Shown: positions 1-5,546, numbered from the stretch's first letter. The stretch is DNA of 8,229 nucleotides from SM1-73 sp964588305 (GCA_964588305.1 CAZPOP010000051.1:1-8229); one strand, 5' to 3'. The notes: a model not told the origin generated them from the sequence alone. Made by a program: numbers and translations.

Positions 1-58
1 CAGGTACCCTGCGCACCTGACAAATGAATAGTGCTAGGAACACGGGGCTTCTGAACTA

Positions 59-328
59 CTACTTTTTTTTATACACATCTCCTCTTGAGCCTATATGATC
101 AACATATATTATCTTCAATTTACGATCAATCCATAAAATCACTCTAATATGTCCTATTCTCATTCTATGATACCCCTTCCACTCTCCCACCATCGACTTC
201 ACATCCACATTATCCGTGAGCCTATCTTCTAATTCTTTCAGAGATCGTTTAATGCGCTGCCTTTGAATTGCAGGGAGTCCTCTTAAATAACGAGCCGCTC
301 GCTTGTGGACAAGAACCTTGTATTTCAT
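59..328 (-). CDS. RelE/ParE-family type II toxin
   Basis: This 89-residue basic protein has the size and layout of the RelE/ParE toxin fold. A basic helical N-terminal half (K/R-rich, residues 8-36) precedes the beta-sheet core: VKSMVGEW at 43-50, YHRMRIGHIRVIL at 53-65, and the hallmark ending IGSRGDVYK at 79-87. Basic residues Lys44, Arg55, Arg57, Arg62 and Arg82, plus Tyr86, occupy positions like those that RelE-type mRNA interferases use for cleavage. I cannot tell an mRNA-cleaving toxin from a gyrase-poisoning ParE by eye. The ATG overlaps the antitoxin stop (ATGA, 325-328) and no good Shine-Dalgarno site precedes it, so translation is probably coupled to the antitoxin. The protein ends in three lysines encoded by an A-run, and no intrinsic terminator is visible in the 58 bases beyond it. 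Confidence 0.88.
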   Translation of the reverse strand: MKYKVLVHKRAARYLRGLPAIQRQRIKRSLKELEDRLTDNVDVKSMVGEWKGYHRMRIGHIRVILWIDRKLKIIYVDHIGSRGDVYKKK

Positions 329-525
329 ATAGAATCCAAATCTACGTATGCATCTTTTTTACCTTTTTCTCTGTCTTTCTGTGCTTGCTTGAGATCTTCG
401 ACAGTCTTCTTATCCAGATCTAATCCCAATAACTCTTCGATTTCCTTATACTTCTTCCAGGGAATAATCACTTCAGTTGGTTTACCTTTTTCATCTACTA
501 CAATTTTTTTATGAACCGTTAGCAT
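325..525 (-). CDS. Antitoxin of the RelE-type pair (Phd/YefM- or RelB-like)
   Basis: This 66-residue charged protein lies directly upstream of the toxin and overlaps it by 4 bp, the standard antitoxin-first order. The N-terminus (VHKKIVVDEKGKPTEVIIPWKKY, here split as beta strand plus start of helix, residues 4-26) resembles the short DNA-binding or dimerisation segment of small Phd/YefM-like antitoxins. The lysine/aspartate-rich C-terminus (residues 38-66, ending DAYVDLDSI) is probably the disordered segment that wraps the toxin. It is shorter than classical Phd/YefM (about 80 residues), so the family name is tentative. The start is supported by GAGAGG and AGG a few bases upstream (528-538, read on the minus strand). 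Transcription probably starts near 557 from the promoter at 564-592, and autoregulation by the antitoxin or complex is expected for such pairs. Confidence 0.8.
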   Translation of the reverse strand: MLTVHKKIVVDEKGKPTEVIIPWKKYKEIEELLGLDLDKKTVEDLKQAQKDREKGKKDAYVDLDSI

Positions 526-563
526 AACCTTACCTCTCTTGTTTTAATCATACCGAACTATTG

Positions 564-592
564 ATTATATGGTTTCCGTGTAAGAATCTTAA
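564..592 (-). promoter_or_regulatory. Sigma-70 promoter of the toxin-antitoxin operon
   Basis: Read on the minus strand, a TTAAGA -35 box (592-587, 4/6 to consensus) is followed after 17 bp by a perfect TATAAT -10 box (569-564). Transcription would begin near 557, about 32 nt before the antitoxin ATG. The -35 overlaps one arm of an inverted repeat (589-618), consistent with autorepression. Confidence 0.65.
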
Positions 593-618
593 TTTGGCTT
601 GGCACCAGCCTAAGTTAA
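589..618. promoter_or_regulatory. Imperfect inverted repeat, candidate operator of the toxin-antitoxin operon
   Basis: Arms TTAATTTGGCT (589-599) and AGCCTAAGTTAA (607-618) are near reverse complements, separated by 7 nt. The left arm covers the -35 box of the leftward promoter. Type II antitoxins commonly bind such palindromes; assigning this one as their operator is inference. Confidence 0.45.
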
Positions 619-718
619 ACAACCATATGACAAGCATCCTTCATTCCCCAACCCGAGACACCCAGCATATATTGCTTGCCACCGATTTCTGAGGGAATCC
701 ATTCTATTCATTTATGGC

Positions 719-746
719 ATTATAATAATTTATGAAACCTTGTCAA
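719..746 (-). promoter_or_regulatory. Perfect-consensus sigma-70 promoter reading toward the toxin-antitoxin genes
   Basis: On the minus strand TTGACA (746-741) and TATAAT (724-719) are both perfect hexamers with a 16-bp spacer. The start would fall near 712. It reads left through about 190 nt before the antitoxin. It could be a second operon promoter or serve a small RNA or peptide; the 33-codon frame at 610-711 starts right at the predicted +1. Confidence 0.6.
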
Positions 747-900
747 GTATTTTTCCTGGTAGGTGGAGACAAATCAGCTATCTCTGTTCATTCCTTGCTT
801 GGTCACAAAACGGACACGGGCCATCTCCGCCAAAATATCGCTCTGTATTAATTCCCTGTCAGGCAAAAAACCAGAGGGGGCTGACTAAGATCCGGAAGTT
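747..900. other. Intergenic stretch without a supported gene
   Basis: No start-to-stop frame with a convincing ribosome binding site is visible here. On the minus strand a short open stretch between stops (858-778) encodes a CPFC-containing peptide (DGPCPFCDQARNEQR) that looks like the end of a zinc-ribbon protein. It has no start codon and may be a gene remnant or chance. Confidence 0.3.
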
Positions 901-1073
901 AAAAAACGAAGAGACTGGGATTCGAATCCGATCATTTTTGTAAGTTACTCTCCAACATAAAATTAGGAGCCAAGAAGTTGATCCTCAGAGAATTATCAAT
1001 TGCGGTTATTTTGATTTATTTTGATGTACTTTGATCTATTTTAACTTGAATTTGGCACAGAATTGGCACAGTT

Positions 1074-1113
1074 AGGCTTAGGTATTCCCATGCTCAGCAT
1101 CTAAGCCTTTTTT
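1074..1113 (+). terminator. Intrinsic terminator upstream of the fibre operon promoter
   Basis: AGGCTTAG (1074-1081) pairs with CTAAGCCT (1101-1108), followed by six T. The loop itself contains ATGCT/AGCAT, which may extend the hairpin. It would insulate the promoter at 1145-1173 from upstream transcription. The equivalent structure in copy 2 (5191-5226) stands downstream of the protease gene, which suggests that the duplicated unit carried the terminator of its upstream neighbour. Confidence 0.7.
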
Positions 1114-1129
1114 GTCTCTTATGATATTA

Positions 1130-1153
1130 AGTTGTCCTCCCCCCTTGACAACT
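1130..1153. promoter_or_regulatory. Perfect 7-bp inverted repeat over the -35 box (operator candidate)
   Basis: AGTTGTC (1130-1136) and GACAACT (1147-1153) are exact reverse complements separated by 10 bp of C-rich DNA. The right arm overlaps the -35 hexamer TTGACA (1145-1150). This geometry suits a dimeric regulator competing with or contacting RNA polymerase. No candidate regulator gene is in the window. Confidence 0.5.
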
Positions 1154-1173
1154 CCACAGCGTTAGTCTATATT
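1145..1173 (+). promoter_or_regulatory. Sigma-70 promoter of fibre gene 1 and the C10 protease
   Basis: Perfect TTGACA (1145-1150), a 17-bp spacer and TATATT (1168-1173, 5/6) lie just after an intrinsic terminator. Transcription should begin near 1180, giving a leader of about 250 nt before the ATG at 1431. The identical promoter stands at 5258-5286 before fibre gene 2. Confidence 0.78.
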
Positions 1174-1179
1174 TCACTC

Positions 1180-1430
1180 TCCAACAAAACCGTGCAGGAT
1201 GATGGCATGAATCAAGGACGTTTCCGCGGTTCGGGAACAGAATCCTTTGAGAGGTAGAACTTCAAAGCCCCCTAAGAAAGGAGGGATTGATGGAATTTGC
1301 TCTCAGGTATGAATAATGCTATAATTTGGATGTTGAGGGGAGGAGGATGAGGAAGGAAAGCACTGCACCCACGAAGGTTTTCATGGTTAATCCAGAATCT
1401 TTAACCTTATAAAAGAAGTTGGAGGAAGAA
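1180..1430 (+). promoter_or_regulatory. Long structured 5' leader (candidate cis-regulatory RNA), copy 1
   Basis: The leader holds several hairpins. CAAGGA-c-GTTTCC (1213-1225) pairs with GGGAAC-agaa-TCCTTTG (1233-1249) around a 7-nt loop. CCCCCT (1268-1273) pairs with AGG-a-GGG (1279-1285). TGAGAG (1248-1253) can pair with CTCTCA (1300-1305) to enclose the second hairpin. The second hairpin buries a strong Shine-Dalgarno sequence (AAGGAGGG) that precedes an 8-codon frame. I do not recognise a known riboswitch class. The last part (1395-1425, ctttaaccttataaa plus GGAGG) recurs before all three fibre genes. Confidence 0.5.
1290..1316 (+). CDS. Possible 8-codon leader peptide MEFALRYE, copy 1
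   Basis: AAGGAGGG lies 4-5 nt before an ATG that opens an eight-codon frame (MEFALRYE) ending in TAA. The spacing is ideal, and the identical frame occurs at 5403-5429. The Shine-Dalgarno sequence is sequestered by CCCCCT, so translation could respond to RNA folding. The whole surrounding 203 bp is identical in the two copies, so the conservation does not by itself show coding selection. No codon run typical of amino-acid attenuators is present. Confidence 0.3.
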   Translation: MEFALRYE

Positions 1431-3179
1431 ATGAAAAAGCTTTTGACTTTTTTGGTAATGGTGTCAGCTGTTACATCAGTGTTGGTTTTTTGTAAAACTC
1501 CTATTCATTGTGCGATCCCTCATTTAATCAACTATCAGGGGATGTTGACCAATGATCTGGGTGATCCCCTGAGTGGACCTCACAATCTAACCTTCAGGAT
1601 TTACGATGATACCACAGGAGGTGAACTTGAATGGAGTGAAACTCAAAATGGGGTGCAAGTGGAGCAAGGATTATTCAATGTGATTTTAGGACAGGTGACG
1701 CTGCTGGATTTGGCATTTGATGAACAATACTGGCTGGAGGTTCAGGTAGACAGCGACACCATGCCCGAACGTCTGCAATTCACCAGCGTGGGTTATGCTT
1801 ACCGAGCAAGGGTGGCAGATACCGCAGCTGTGGCTGTGTCTGCTCCGACAGGTGGCGGTTGGGTTGATGATGGAAGCGTAGTTAGGCTTCAGACCAGCAC
1901 GGATAAGGTAGGCATCGGGACGACGAGTCCCCAGGCAGGTCTGCATTTAAAGGGAGCCGGGTGGCCAAGTTCTTTTATGTACTTACAGAGTGATTCAGAT
2001 CAGGATGCCGGAATTCGTTTTTATGAAGGTGGGGATGTTAAATGGCATATCTTTAATAGCTCGCCGGATGGCGGGCTGAGAATATATAATTCCAACGCTT
2101 CAAAAACTGTTTTCTTTGCAAAACAAAGCTCTGGCAACGTCGGCATTGGGACCGTGAGCCCCCAAGATAGGGTGGAGGTGGTGGATGGCAATGTTAATGC
2201 AAGACTGTGTCACATTTCTCACATCAGTTTTCCCTCGCCTTATGATGCCTATTCCGGGGTGAAGGGAACATATGGCGAGGATGTGGTGGGCTTTCTGGGA
2301 TATCGGCATTACTTCAGTATAGGTGGTAACACCTATTATGGTGTCTACGGTAGCGCAACGACCAGCGGGAGAAACTACGGCGTGTATGGTTATGCATCCG
2401 GTGGATCGACAAACTGGGCCGGTTTTTTCACTGGTGATGTGCATGCCAGCGGCAAGGTGGGCATCGGGACGATAACCCCTGGAGTAAAGCTACATATTGA
2501 TGGGGGAAGTGACGTCAAAGATAACACTCAGAATTCAGGTTACTTAATCATAGGCACTTCAACAGGACAACAAATCGCCATTGATAATAACGAGATTATG
2601 GCCAAAGCCAGTGGGACCACTGTGGGGGATTTGTATATTCAGAACTCAGAACAAGCAAAGACAATTATCGGTGGCAAAGTCGGCATCGGAACTACAAGCC
2701 CCAGTGAAAAACTGGATGTCGTGGGCACAGTTAAATGCCAAGTTCTCAAGCTCACCGGCGGAAGCGATATTGCAGAACCATTTGATGTCAAAGGCACGGA
2801 TGTGATCAAAGCTGGTATGGTTTTGACAATTGATCCGGAAAATCCAGGAAAACTAAGGATTTCTGAGAAGGCATACGATCGTTGTGTTGCCGGTATAATC
2901 AGCGGTGCCGGAAGCATCGAGCCTGGAATGTTAATGGGTCAGTCGGGCTCGGTGGCAGATGGAGAGTATCCTGTGGCGCTGACCGGTCGTGTCTATTGCT
3001 GGGCGGATGCTTCAAATGGATCGATACAGCCTGGAGACCTGCTGACCACATCAGACACTCCCGGGCACGCCATGAGGGTCACCGACTATGCGAGATCCCA
3101 GGGCGCCGTCATTGGCAAGGTGATGAGTTCACTCGGAGAAGGACAGGGTCTGGTTCTTGTCTTGGTAACCCTGCAATAG
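1431..3179 (+). CDS. Secreted modular VGIGT-repeat fibre-like protein 1
   Basis: This 582-aa protein begins at ATG 1431, with GGAGG at 1421-1425. An in-frame TTG at 1419 lies before that ribosome site and is not the likely start. Residues 1-28 form a Sec signal peptide. Residues 29-126 are a domain running from IPHLINYQGML to SVGYAYRA, known from many uncharacterised secreted bacterial proteins. Four VGIGT.(S/T)P repeats start near 160, 237, 343 and 417, of the kind seen in tail-fibre and adhesin shafts. Between the first two lies a module (DAGIRFYEGGDVKWHIF) that genes 2 and 3 lack, and a YGVYG segment sits near 300-320. Residues 441-582 (GSDIAEPFDV to the end) form a conserved C-terminal domain that faintly recalls phage appendage autoprocessing domains; no S74 chaperone motif is seen. 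The protease gene follows after 13 nt. Likely extracellular; function inferred only. Confidence 0.85.
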   Translation: MKKLLTFLVMVSAVTSVLVFCKTPIHCAIPHLINYQGMLTNDLGDPLSGPHNLTFRIYDDTTGGELEWSETQNGVQVEQGLFNVILGQVTLLDLAFDEQYWLEVQVDSDTMPERLQFTSVGYAYRARVADTAAVAVSAPTGGGWVDDGSVVRLQTSTDKVGIGTTSPQAGLHLKGAGWPSSFMYLQSDSDQDAGIRFYEGGDVKWHIFNSSPDGGLRIYNSNASKTVFFAKQSSGNVGIGTVSPQDRVEVVDGNVNARLCHISHISFPSPYDAYSGVKGTYGEDVVGFLGYRHYFSIGGNTYYGVYGSATTSGRNYGVYGYASGGSTNWAGFFTGDVHASGKVGIGTITPGVKLHIDGGSDVKDNTQNSGYLIIGTSTGQQIAIDNNEIMAKASGTTVGDLYIQNSEQAKTIIGGKVGIGTTSPSEKLDVVGTVKCQVLKLTGGSDIAEPFDVKGTDVIKAGMVLTIDPENPGKLRISEKAYDRCVAGIISGAGSIEPGMLMGQSGSVADGEYPVALTGRVYCWADASNGSIQPGDLLTTSDTPGHAMRVTDYARSQGAVIGKVMSSLGEGQGLVLVLVTLQ

Positions 3180-3192
3180 GAAAGGATATGTA

Positions 3193-4818
3193 ATGATGAA
3201 ACAGATTACAAATAAAGCATCAAGAGCCTCCCGGTCGTTGGGGTTACTTTTGGTCTTTTGTCTGATTCTCGTTCCAACCTTCCTCCATGCCGGAGAGTTA
3301 GATGAAACGGAGGTTGGTTCTGCCGTCCAGACCTGGGCGCGCCACGTAACAGCAGATGCGCGACCGGATGCCGTCATTGAGAGGATGGAACCTCATCAAG
3401 TCAAAGGAGAGACGGTAGCTTACATCGCTCATCTTGTGGGGGGCGGTTTTTGCCTTTGTGGCTCCGATGACTTGGTTCTCCCGGTCTATCTTTACAGTCC
3501 GCGAGGAACGTATGATCCGCAGAATCCAAACTATCAATACATCCTCTGGGAGATCGAAACCAGAGTGAAGTGTTTGCGTGAAGGATTGGAGAAGGGCGAT
3601 CCGACAGTGCTGGGGTATCAAGACTTTCTGGCAAAGAGGGCCTCATTCTGGCAGGATCTTATGTCAGGTCGAACTCCGCCGAGAATGGAGGAGAAGGGTG
3701 AGCCGGTGATGATGGAGCTTGACCTGACCAGCCAGTGGCATCAAAGAACACCATACAACGATCAGTGTCCAGATCTAACCCCCGATGCGGATGAACATAC
3801 CGTTGTCGGTTGCGTCGCTACAGCTATGTGCCAGATAATGTACTACTGGAGATGGCCGTATACAGGAGTAGGCATCGATACCACAATTTACAATTACCTA
3901 TGGAGGAGCAACTGGGATGAGGAGCCTCTGGTGAGTGACCCCAACATTCAACCAGATTGGGCTGGGGGAGGTCGTCTGGAATGGACGTCCGCGGAAGGAG
4001 GAAAACTGCGCATGAATGGTTACTGGGATGGGAGCCTTTATAAAGGGGCGAAAAAAATTAACGAGGATGCCGATTATCTGGATGCCCTGGAGAACCTTTG
4101 GAACAGGCTCTACCACGTGGCAAGCTATTGCATTGCCAATTTTGGTGCGACAACCTACGATTGGAGCATTATCGGGGATACTCATACAGACCCACCAGAT
4201 GCTGGAGACGTTGAGGTAGCAAAGCTATGCTATCACGCTGGCGTCGCTGTTATAATGGGTTACGGGGTTTGGGGATCTGGAGCGTCCACATGGAACGTCG
4301 ATAGCGCTTTTGAGGACCATTTTCGTTATGACTACGATGGCATCTGTGGAACAAGGGATATAGATACAATGACTGAAGAAATTCAATGGCTTCGACCGCT
4401 GTATTTCAGTGGGGATAGGCACGATACCTTAGGCGGAGGAGGTCATGCCTGGGTTGTATTAGGTTATAACAAGTGGACCGACCCGGCCCGACAGTTCAAA
4501 ATGAACTTAGGATGGGGTGGAGCCTGCGATGAGTGGTACTCCTGCGATAGTATCCCCTGCGCTCCTTTTTACTTAAACCAGTTGAACGTCACCCGCATAG
4601 CACCCAAGGATATGGTAGGATTTGTAGGTGGCCTCGATCCAGGCGACGGCTCCCCCGGCGACCCATACCAGGATGTCGAGGAGGCAATCGACGAGGCACC
4701 CGATAATGCGACACTGATATTCAAAGCCGGTTCCGATAATACCTTTTCGACAGCTACACTTCTCATCGATCGACCATTGACTCTCAAAGGTAAAGATGTT
4801 ACCATTCGCAAGGAGTAA
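3193..4818 (+). CDS. Secreted C10-family (streptopain-like) cysteine protease
   Basis: This 541-aa preproenzyme has a signal peptide (residues 1-33, cleavage after FLHA). A SpeB-type propeptide follows, with GGGFCLCGSDDLVLPVYLYS near 83-102. The catalytic domain runs from about 175 to 470. PYNDQCP precedes GCVATAMCQ with nucleophile Cys207; VAKLCYHAGVAV and YGVWGSGAS are family signatures. His418 lies in GGGGHAWVVLGYN, and NLGWGG contains Trp441. All key residues are present, so activity is expected. A segment of about 90 residues between MYYW and YDWS is longer than in SpeB (398-aa precursor). Residues ~473-541 (GDGSPGDPYQDVEEAID, then LTLKGKDVTIRKE) resemble the first strands of a parallel beta-helix and end cleanly. 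AAAGGA precedes ATG 3193 and a second ATG follows at 3196. It shares an operon with fibre gene 1, so processing of that protein is possible but unproven. Confidence 0.92.
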   Translation: MMKQITNKASRASRSLGLLLVFCLILVPTFLHAGELDETEVGSAVQTWARHVTADARPDAVIERMEPHQVKGETVAYIAHLVGGGFCLCGSDDLVLPVYLYSPRGTYDPQNPNYQYILWEIETRVKCLREGLEKGDPTVLGYQDFLAKRASFWQDLMSGRTPPRMEEKGEPVMMELDLTSQWHQRTPYNDQCPDLTPDADEHTVVGCVATAMCQIMYYWRWPYTGVGIDTTIYNYLWRSNWDEEPLVSDPNIQPDWAGGGRLEWTSAEGGKLRMNGYWDGSLYKGAKKINEDADYLDALENLWNRLYHVASYCIANFGATTYDWSIIGDTHTDPPDAGDVEVAKLCYHAGVAVIMGYGVWGSGASTWNVDSAFEDHFRYDYDGICGTRDIDTMTEEIQWLRPLYFSGDRHDTLGGGGHAWVVLGYNKWTDPARQFKMNLGWGGACDEWYSCDSIPCAPFYLNQLNVTRIAPKDMVGFVGGLDPGDGSPGDPYQDVEEAIDEAPDNATLIFKAGSDNTFSTATLLIDRPLTLKGKDVTIRKE

Positions 4819-4828
4819 AAGTTCTCTT

Positions 4829-5010
4829 GATGCATAGACGTGCCCGTCGGGGCATCGGTATTGGGCTTCATCCTACCCTTCGGTCCTGTACCTCCTCCTG
4901 ACTCGCACTGCCCAGATGGGTACCCGTATGGGTGAGTGTGCGCGGCACCAAGTAGGTCGTAGGTCAGGAGCCCCGCGCTCCCGGCTGAATTATGGCCGGC
5001 GACCCTGGGT
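4829..5010 (-). mobile_element. Structured, GC-rich fragment; probable group II intron remnant
   Basis: Read on the minus strand, this stretch ends with a ribosome site (GAAGGGTAGG) and an ATG at 4871 opening MKPNTDAPTGTSMHQ. That resembles the first residues of some group II intron reverse transcriptases, and the frame then runs into the antisense of the protease gene. The preceding bases fold: an 8-bp stem joins 4895-4902 with 4963-4970, enclosing CACT/AGTG (4906-4909, 4935-4938), CCCA/TGGG (4911-4914, 4929-4932) and a GTGC/GCAC hairpin (4938-4948). CCGGC/GCCGG (4981-4985, 4995-4999) follows. Nothing like it precedes control-region copy 1. No reverse transcriptase domain or domain V is present, so this would be a 5' fragment. 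The identification is from memory of such sequences; another structured RNA is possible. Confidence 0.42.
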
Positions 5011-5190
5011 AACGAAAAAACGGAGAGACTGGGATTCGAATCCGACCATTTTTGTAAGTTACTCTCCAACATAAAATTAGGGGCTAAGAAGTTGATCCTC
5101 AGAGAATTATCAATTACGGTTATTTTGAATCCTTTTTAGTTGTTTAGAGCTATTTTGACTTGAGGTTGGCTCGAATCTGACACAGTTAGC

Positions 5191-5226
5191 CTTAGGTACT
5201 CCCATGCTCAGCACCTAAGCTTTTTT
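5191..5226 (+). terminator. Intrinsic terminator after the fibre 1-protease operon
   Basis: CTTAGG (5191-5196) pairs with CCTAAG (5214-5219), followed by C and six T (5221-5226). Compared with copy 1 the lower stem is weakened, but a G-U pair at the loop side has become G-C, so the hairpin is maintained. It would end transcripts from the protease operon about 380 nt past its stop codon. Confidence 0.62.
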
Positions 5227-5242
5227 GCTTCTTATGATATTA

Positions 5243-5266
5243 AGTTGTCCTCCCCCCTTGACAACT
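5243..5266. promoter_or_regulatory. Operator candidate, copy 2
   Basis: AGTTGTC (5243-5249) and GACAACT (5260-5266) form the same perfect inverted repeat as at 1130-1153. The right arm lies over the -35 box, so both operons would answer to the same regulator. Confidence 0.5.
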
Positions 5267-5286
5267 CCACAGCGTTAGTCTATATT
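5258..5286 (+). promoter_or_regulatory. Sigma-70 promoter of fibre gene 2
   Basis: TTGACA (5258-5263), a 17-bp spacer and TATATT (5281-5286) are identical to the promoter of fibre gene 1. The predicted start is near 5293, giving a leader of about 254 nt. It may also drive the third fibre gene, which has no obvious promoter of its own. Confidence 0.77.
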
Positions 5287-5292
5287 TCACTC

Positions 5293-5546
5293 TCCAACAA
5301 AACCGTGCAGGATGATGGCATGAATCAAGGACGTTTCCGCGGTTCGGGAACAGAATCCTTTGAGAGGTAGAACTTCAAAGCCCCCTAAGAAAGGAGGGAT
5401 TGATGGAATTTGCTCTCAGGTATGAATAATGCCGTAATTTAGATGTTGAGGGGGAAAAGGATGAAGCGGAAAAGCATTGCACCTTGCGAAAGGTTTCATC
5501 GTTAACCCAAAATCTTTAACCTTAATAAAAGAAGTTGGAGGATAAA
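5293..5546 (+). promoter_or_regulatory. Long structured 5' leader, copy 2
   Basis: The same hairpins as in copy 1 occur at 5326-5362 and 5381-5398, with the enclosing pairing 5361-5366/5413-5418. The distal part (5433-5546) has diverged from copy 1, including a frame-breaking change in a second purine-rich ATG region, yet the promoter-proximal structured part is unchanged. Confidence 0.5.
5403..5429 (+). CDS. Possible 8-codon leader peptide MEFALRYE, copy 2
   Basis: This eight-codon frame and its AAGGAGGG ribosome site are identical to those at 1290-1316. The stretch that is identical in both control regions ends three bases after this stop codon. Evidence for translation is limited to the ribosome site and the duplication. 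Confidence 0.3.
   Translation: MEFALRYE

Larger units (their letters stand above)
901..1430 (+). repeat. Control-region direct repeat, copy 1
   Basis: This noncoding region upstream of the first fibre gene recurs at 5015-5546 upstream of the second, at an offset of about 4114 bp. Similarity begins at the A-run before GAGACTGGGATTCGAATCC and continues into the coding sequence. The part at 1000-1075 is clearly diverged, whereas 1117-1319 is identical base for base to 5230-5432. An 11-bp word, ACTCTCCAACA, occurs twice in each copy (947-957 and 1176-1186 here). Confidence 0.92.
5015..5546 (+). repeat. Control-region direct repeat, copy 2
   Basis: This is the second copy of the region at 901-1430, now before fibre gene 2. 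The block 5230-5432 matches 1117-1319 without a mismatch, whereas 5115-5190 and 5433-5546 differ at many positions and carry small indels. The ACTCTCCAACA word is at 5061-5071 and 5289-5299. Confidence 0.92.

Noticed and set aside
1..58. CAGGT/ACCTG inverted repeat at 1-19 as a terminator of the toxin-antitoxin operon
   Set aside because: The stem is only 5 bp and has no T tract on the minus strand; nothing else is recognisable in these bases.
918..929. GGATTCGAATCC, a tRNA T-loop-like palindrome, also at 5032-5043
   Set aside because: The bases around it cannot form a proper 5-bp T stem with G53 and the TTC loop, and no acceptor, anticodon or D arm is present on either strand. It is a 12-bp palindrome within the duplicated control region, not a tRNA; an att-site remnant cannot be shown.
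1053..1068. Sigma-54-like promoter (TGGCAC-N5-TGGCA)
   Set aside because: The start would fall inside the left arm of the intrinsic terminator at 1074-1113, and in copy 2 the -12 GC and parts of the -24 are altered. Probably a chance tandem GGCACAG repeat.
1347..1412. Second upstream frame of 21 codons after a GGGGAGGAGG purine tract
   Set aside because: In copy 2 the corresponding frame changes and stops after 14 codons, so the reading frame is not preserved. The purine tract itself is also not conserved.
1419..1430. TTG at 1419 (and 5535) as the start codon of fibre genes 1 and 2
   Set aside because: These TTG codons sit within or before the GGAGG ribosome site; the ATG/GTG six nt after it gives a normal signal peptide and lines up across all three genes.
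2100..2444. Minus-strand open frames opposite the fibre genes (also 1686-1946, 6078-6314, 7614-7850)
   Set aside because: They lie wholly inside well-supported plus-strand genes. The identical pair at 6078 and 7614 only mirrors the 655-bp repeat.
4569..5072. Long minus-strand open frame of 167 codons
   Set aside because: Most of it is antisense to the protease gene and to structured DNA. Only the short MKPNTDAPTGTSMHQ part looks protein-like, and that is explained as an intron-encoded protein remnant.
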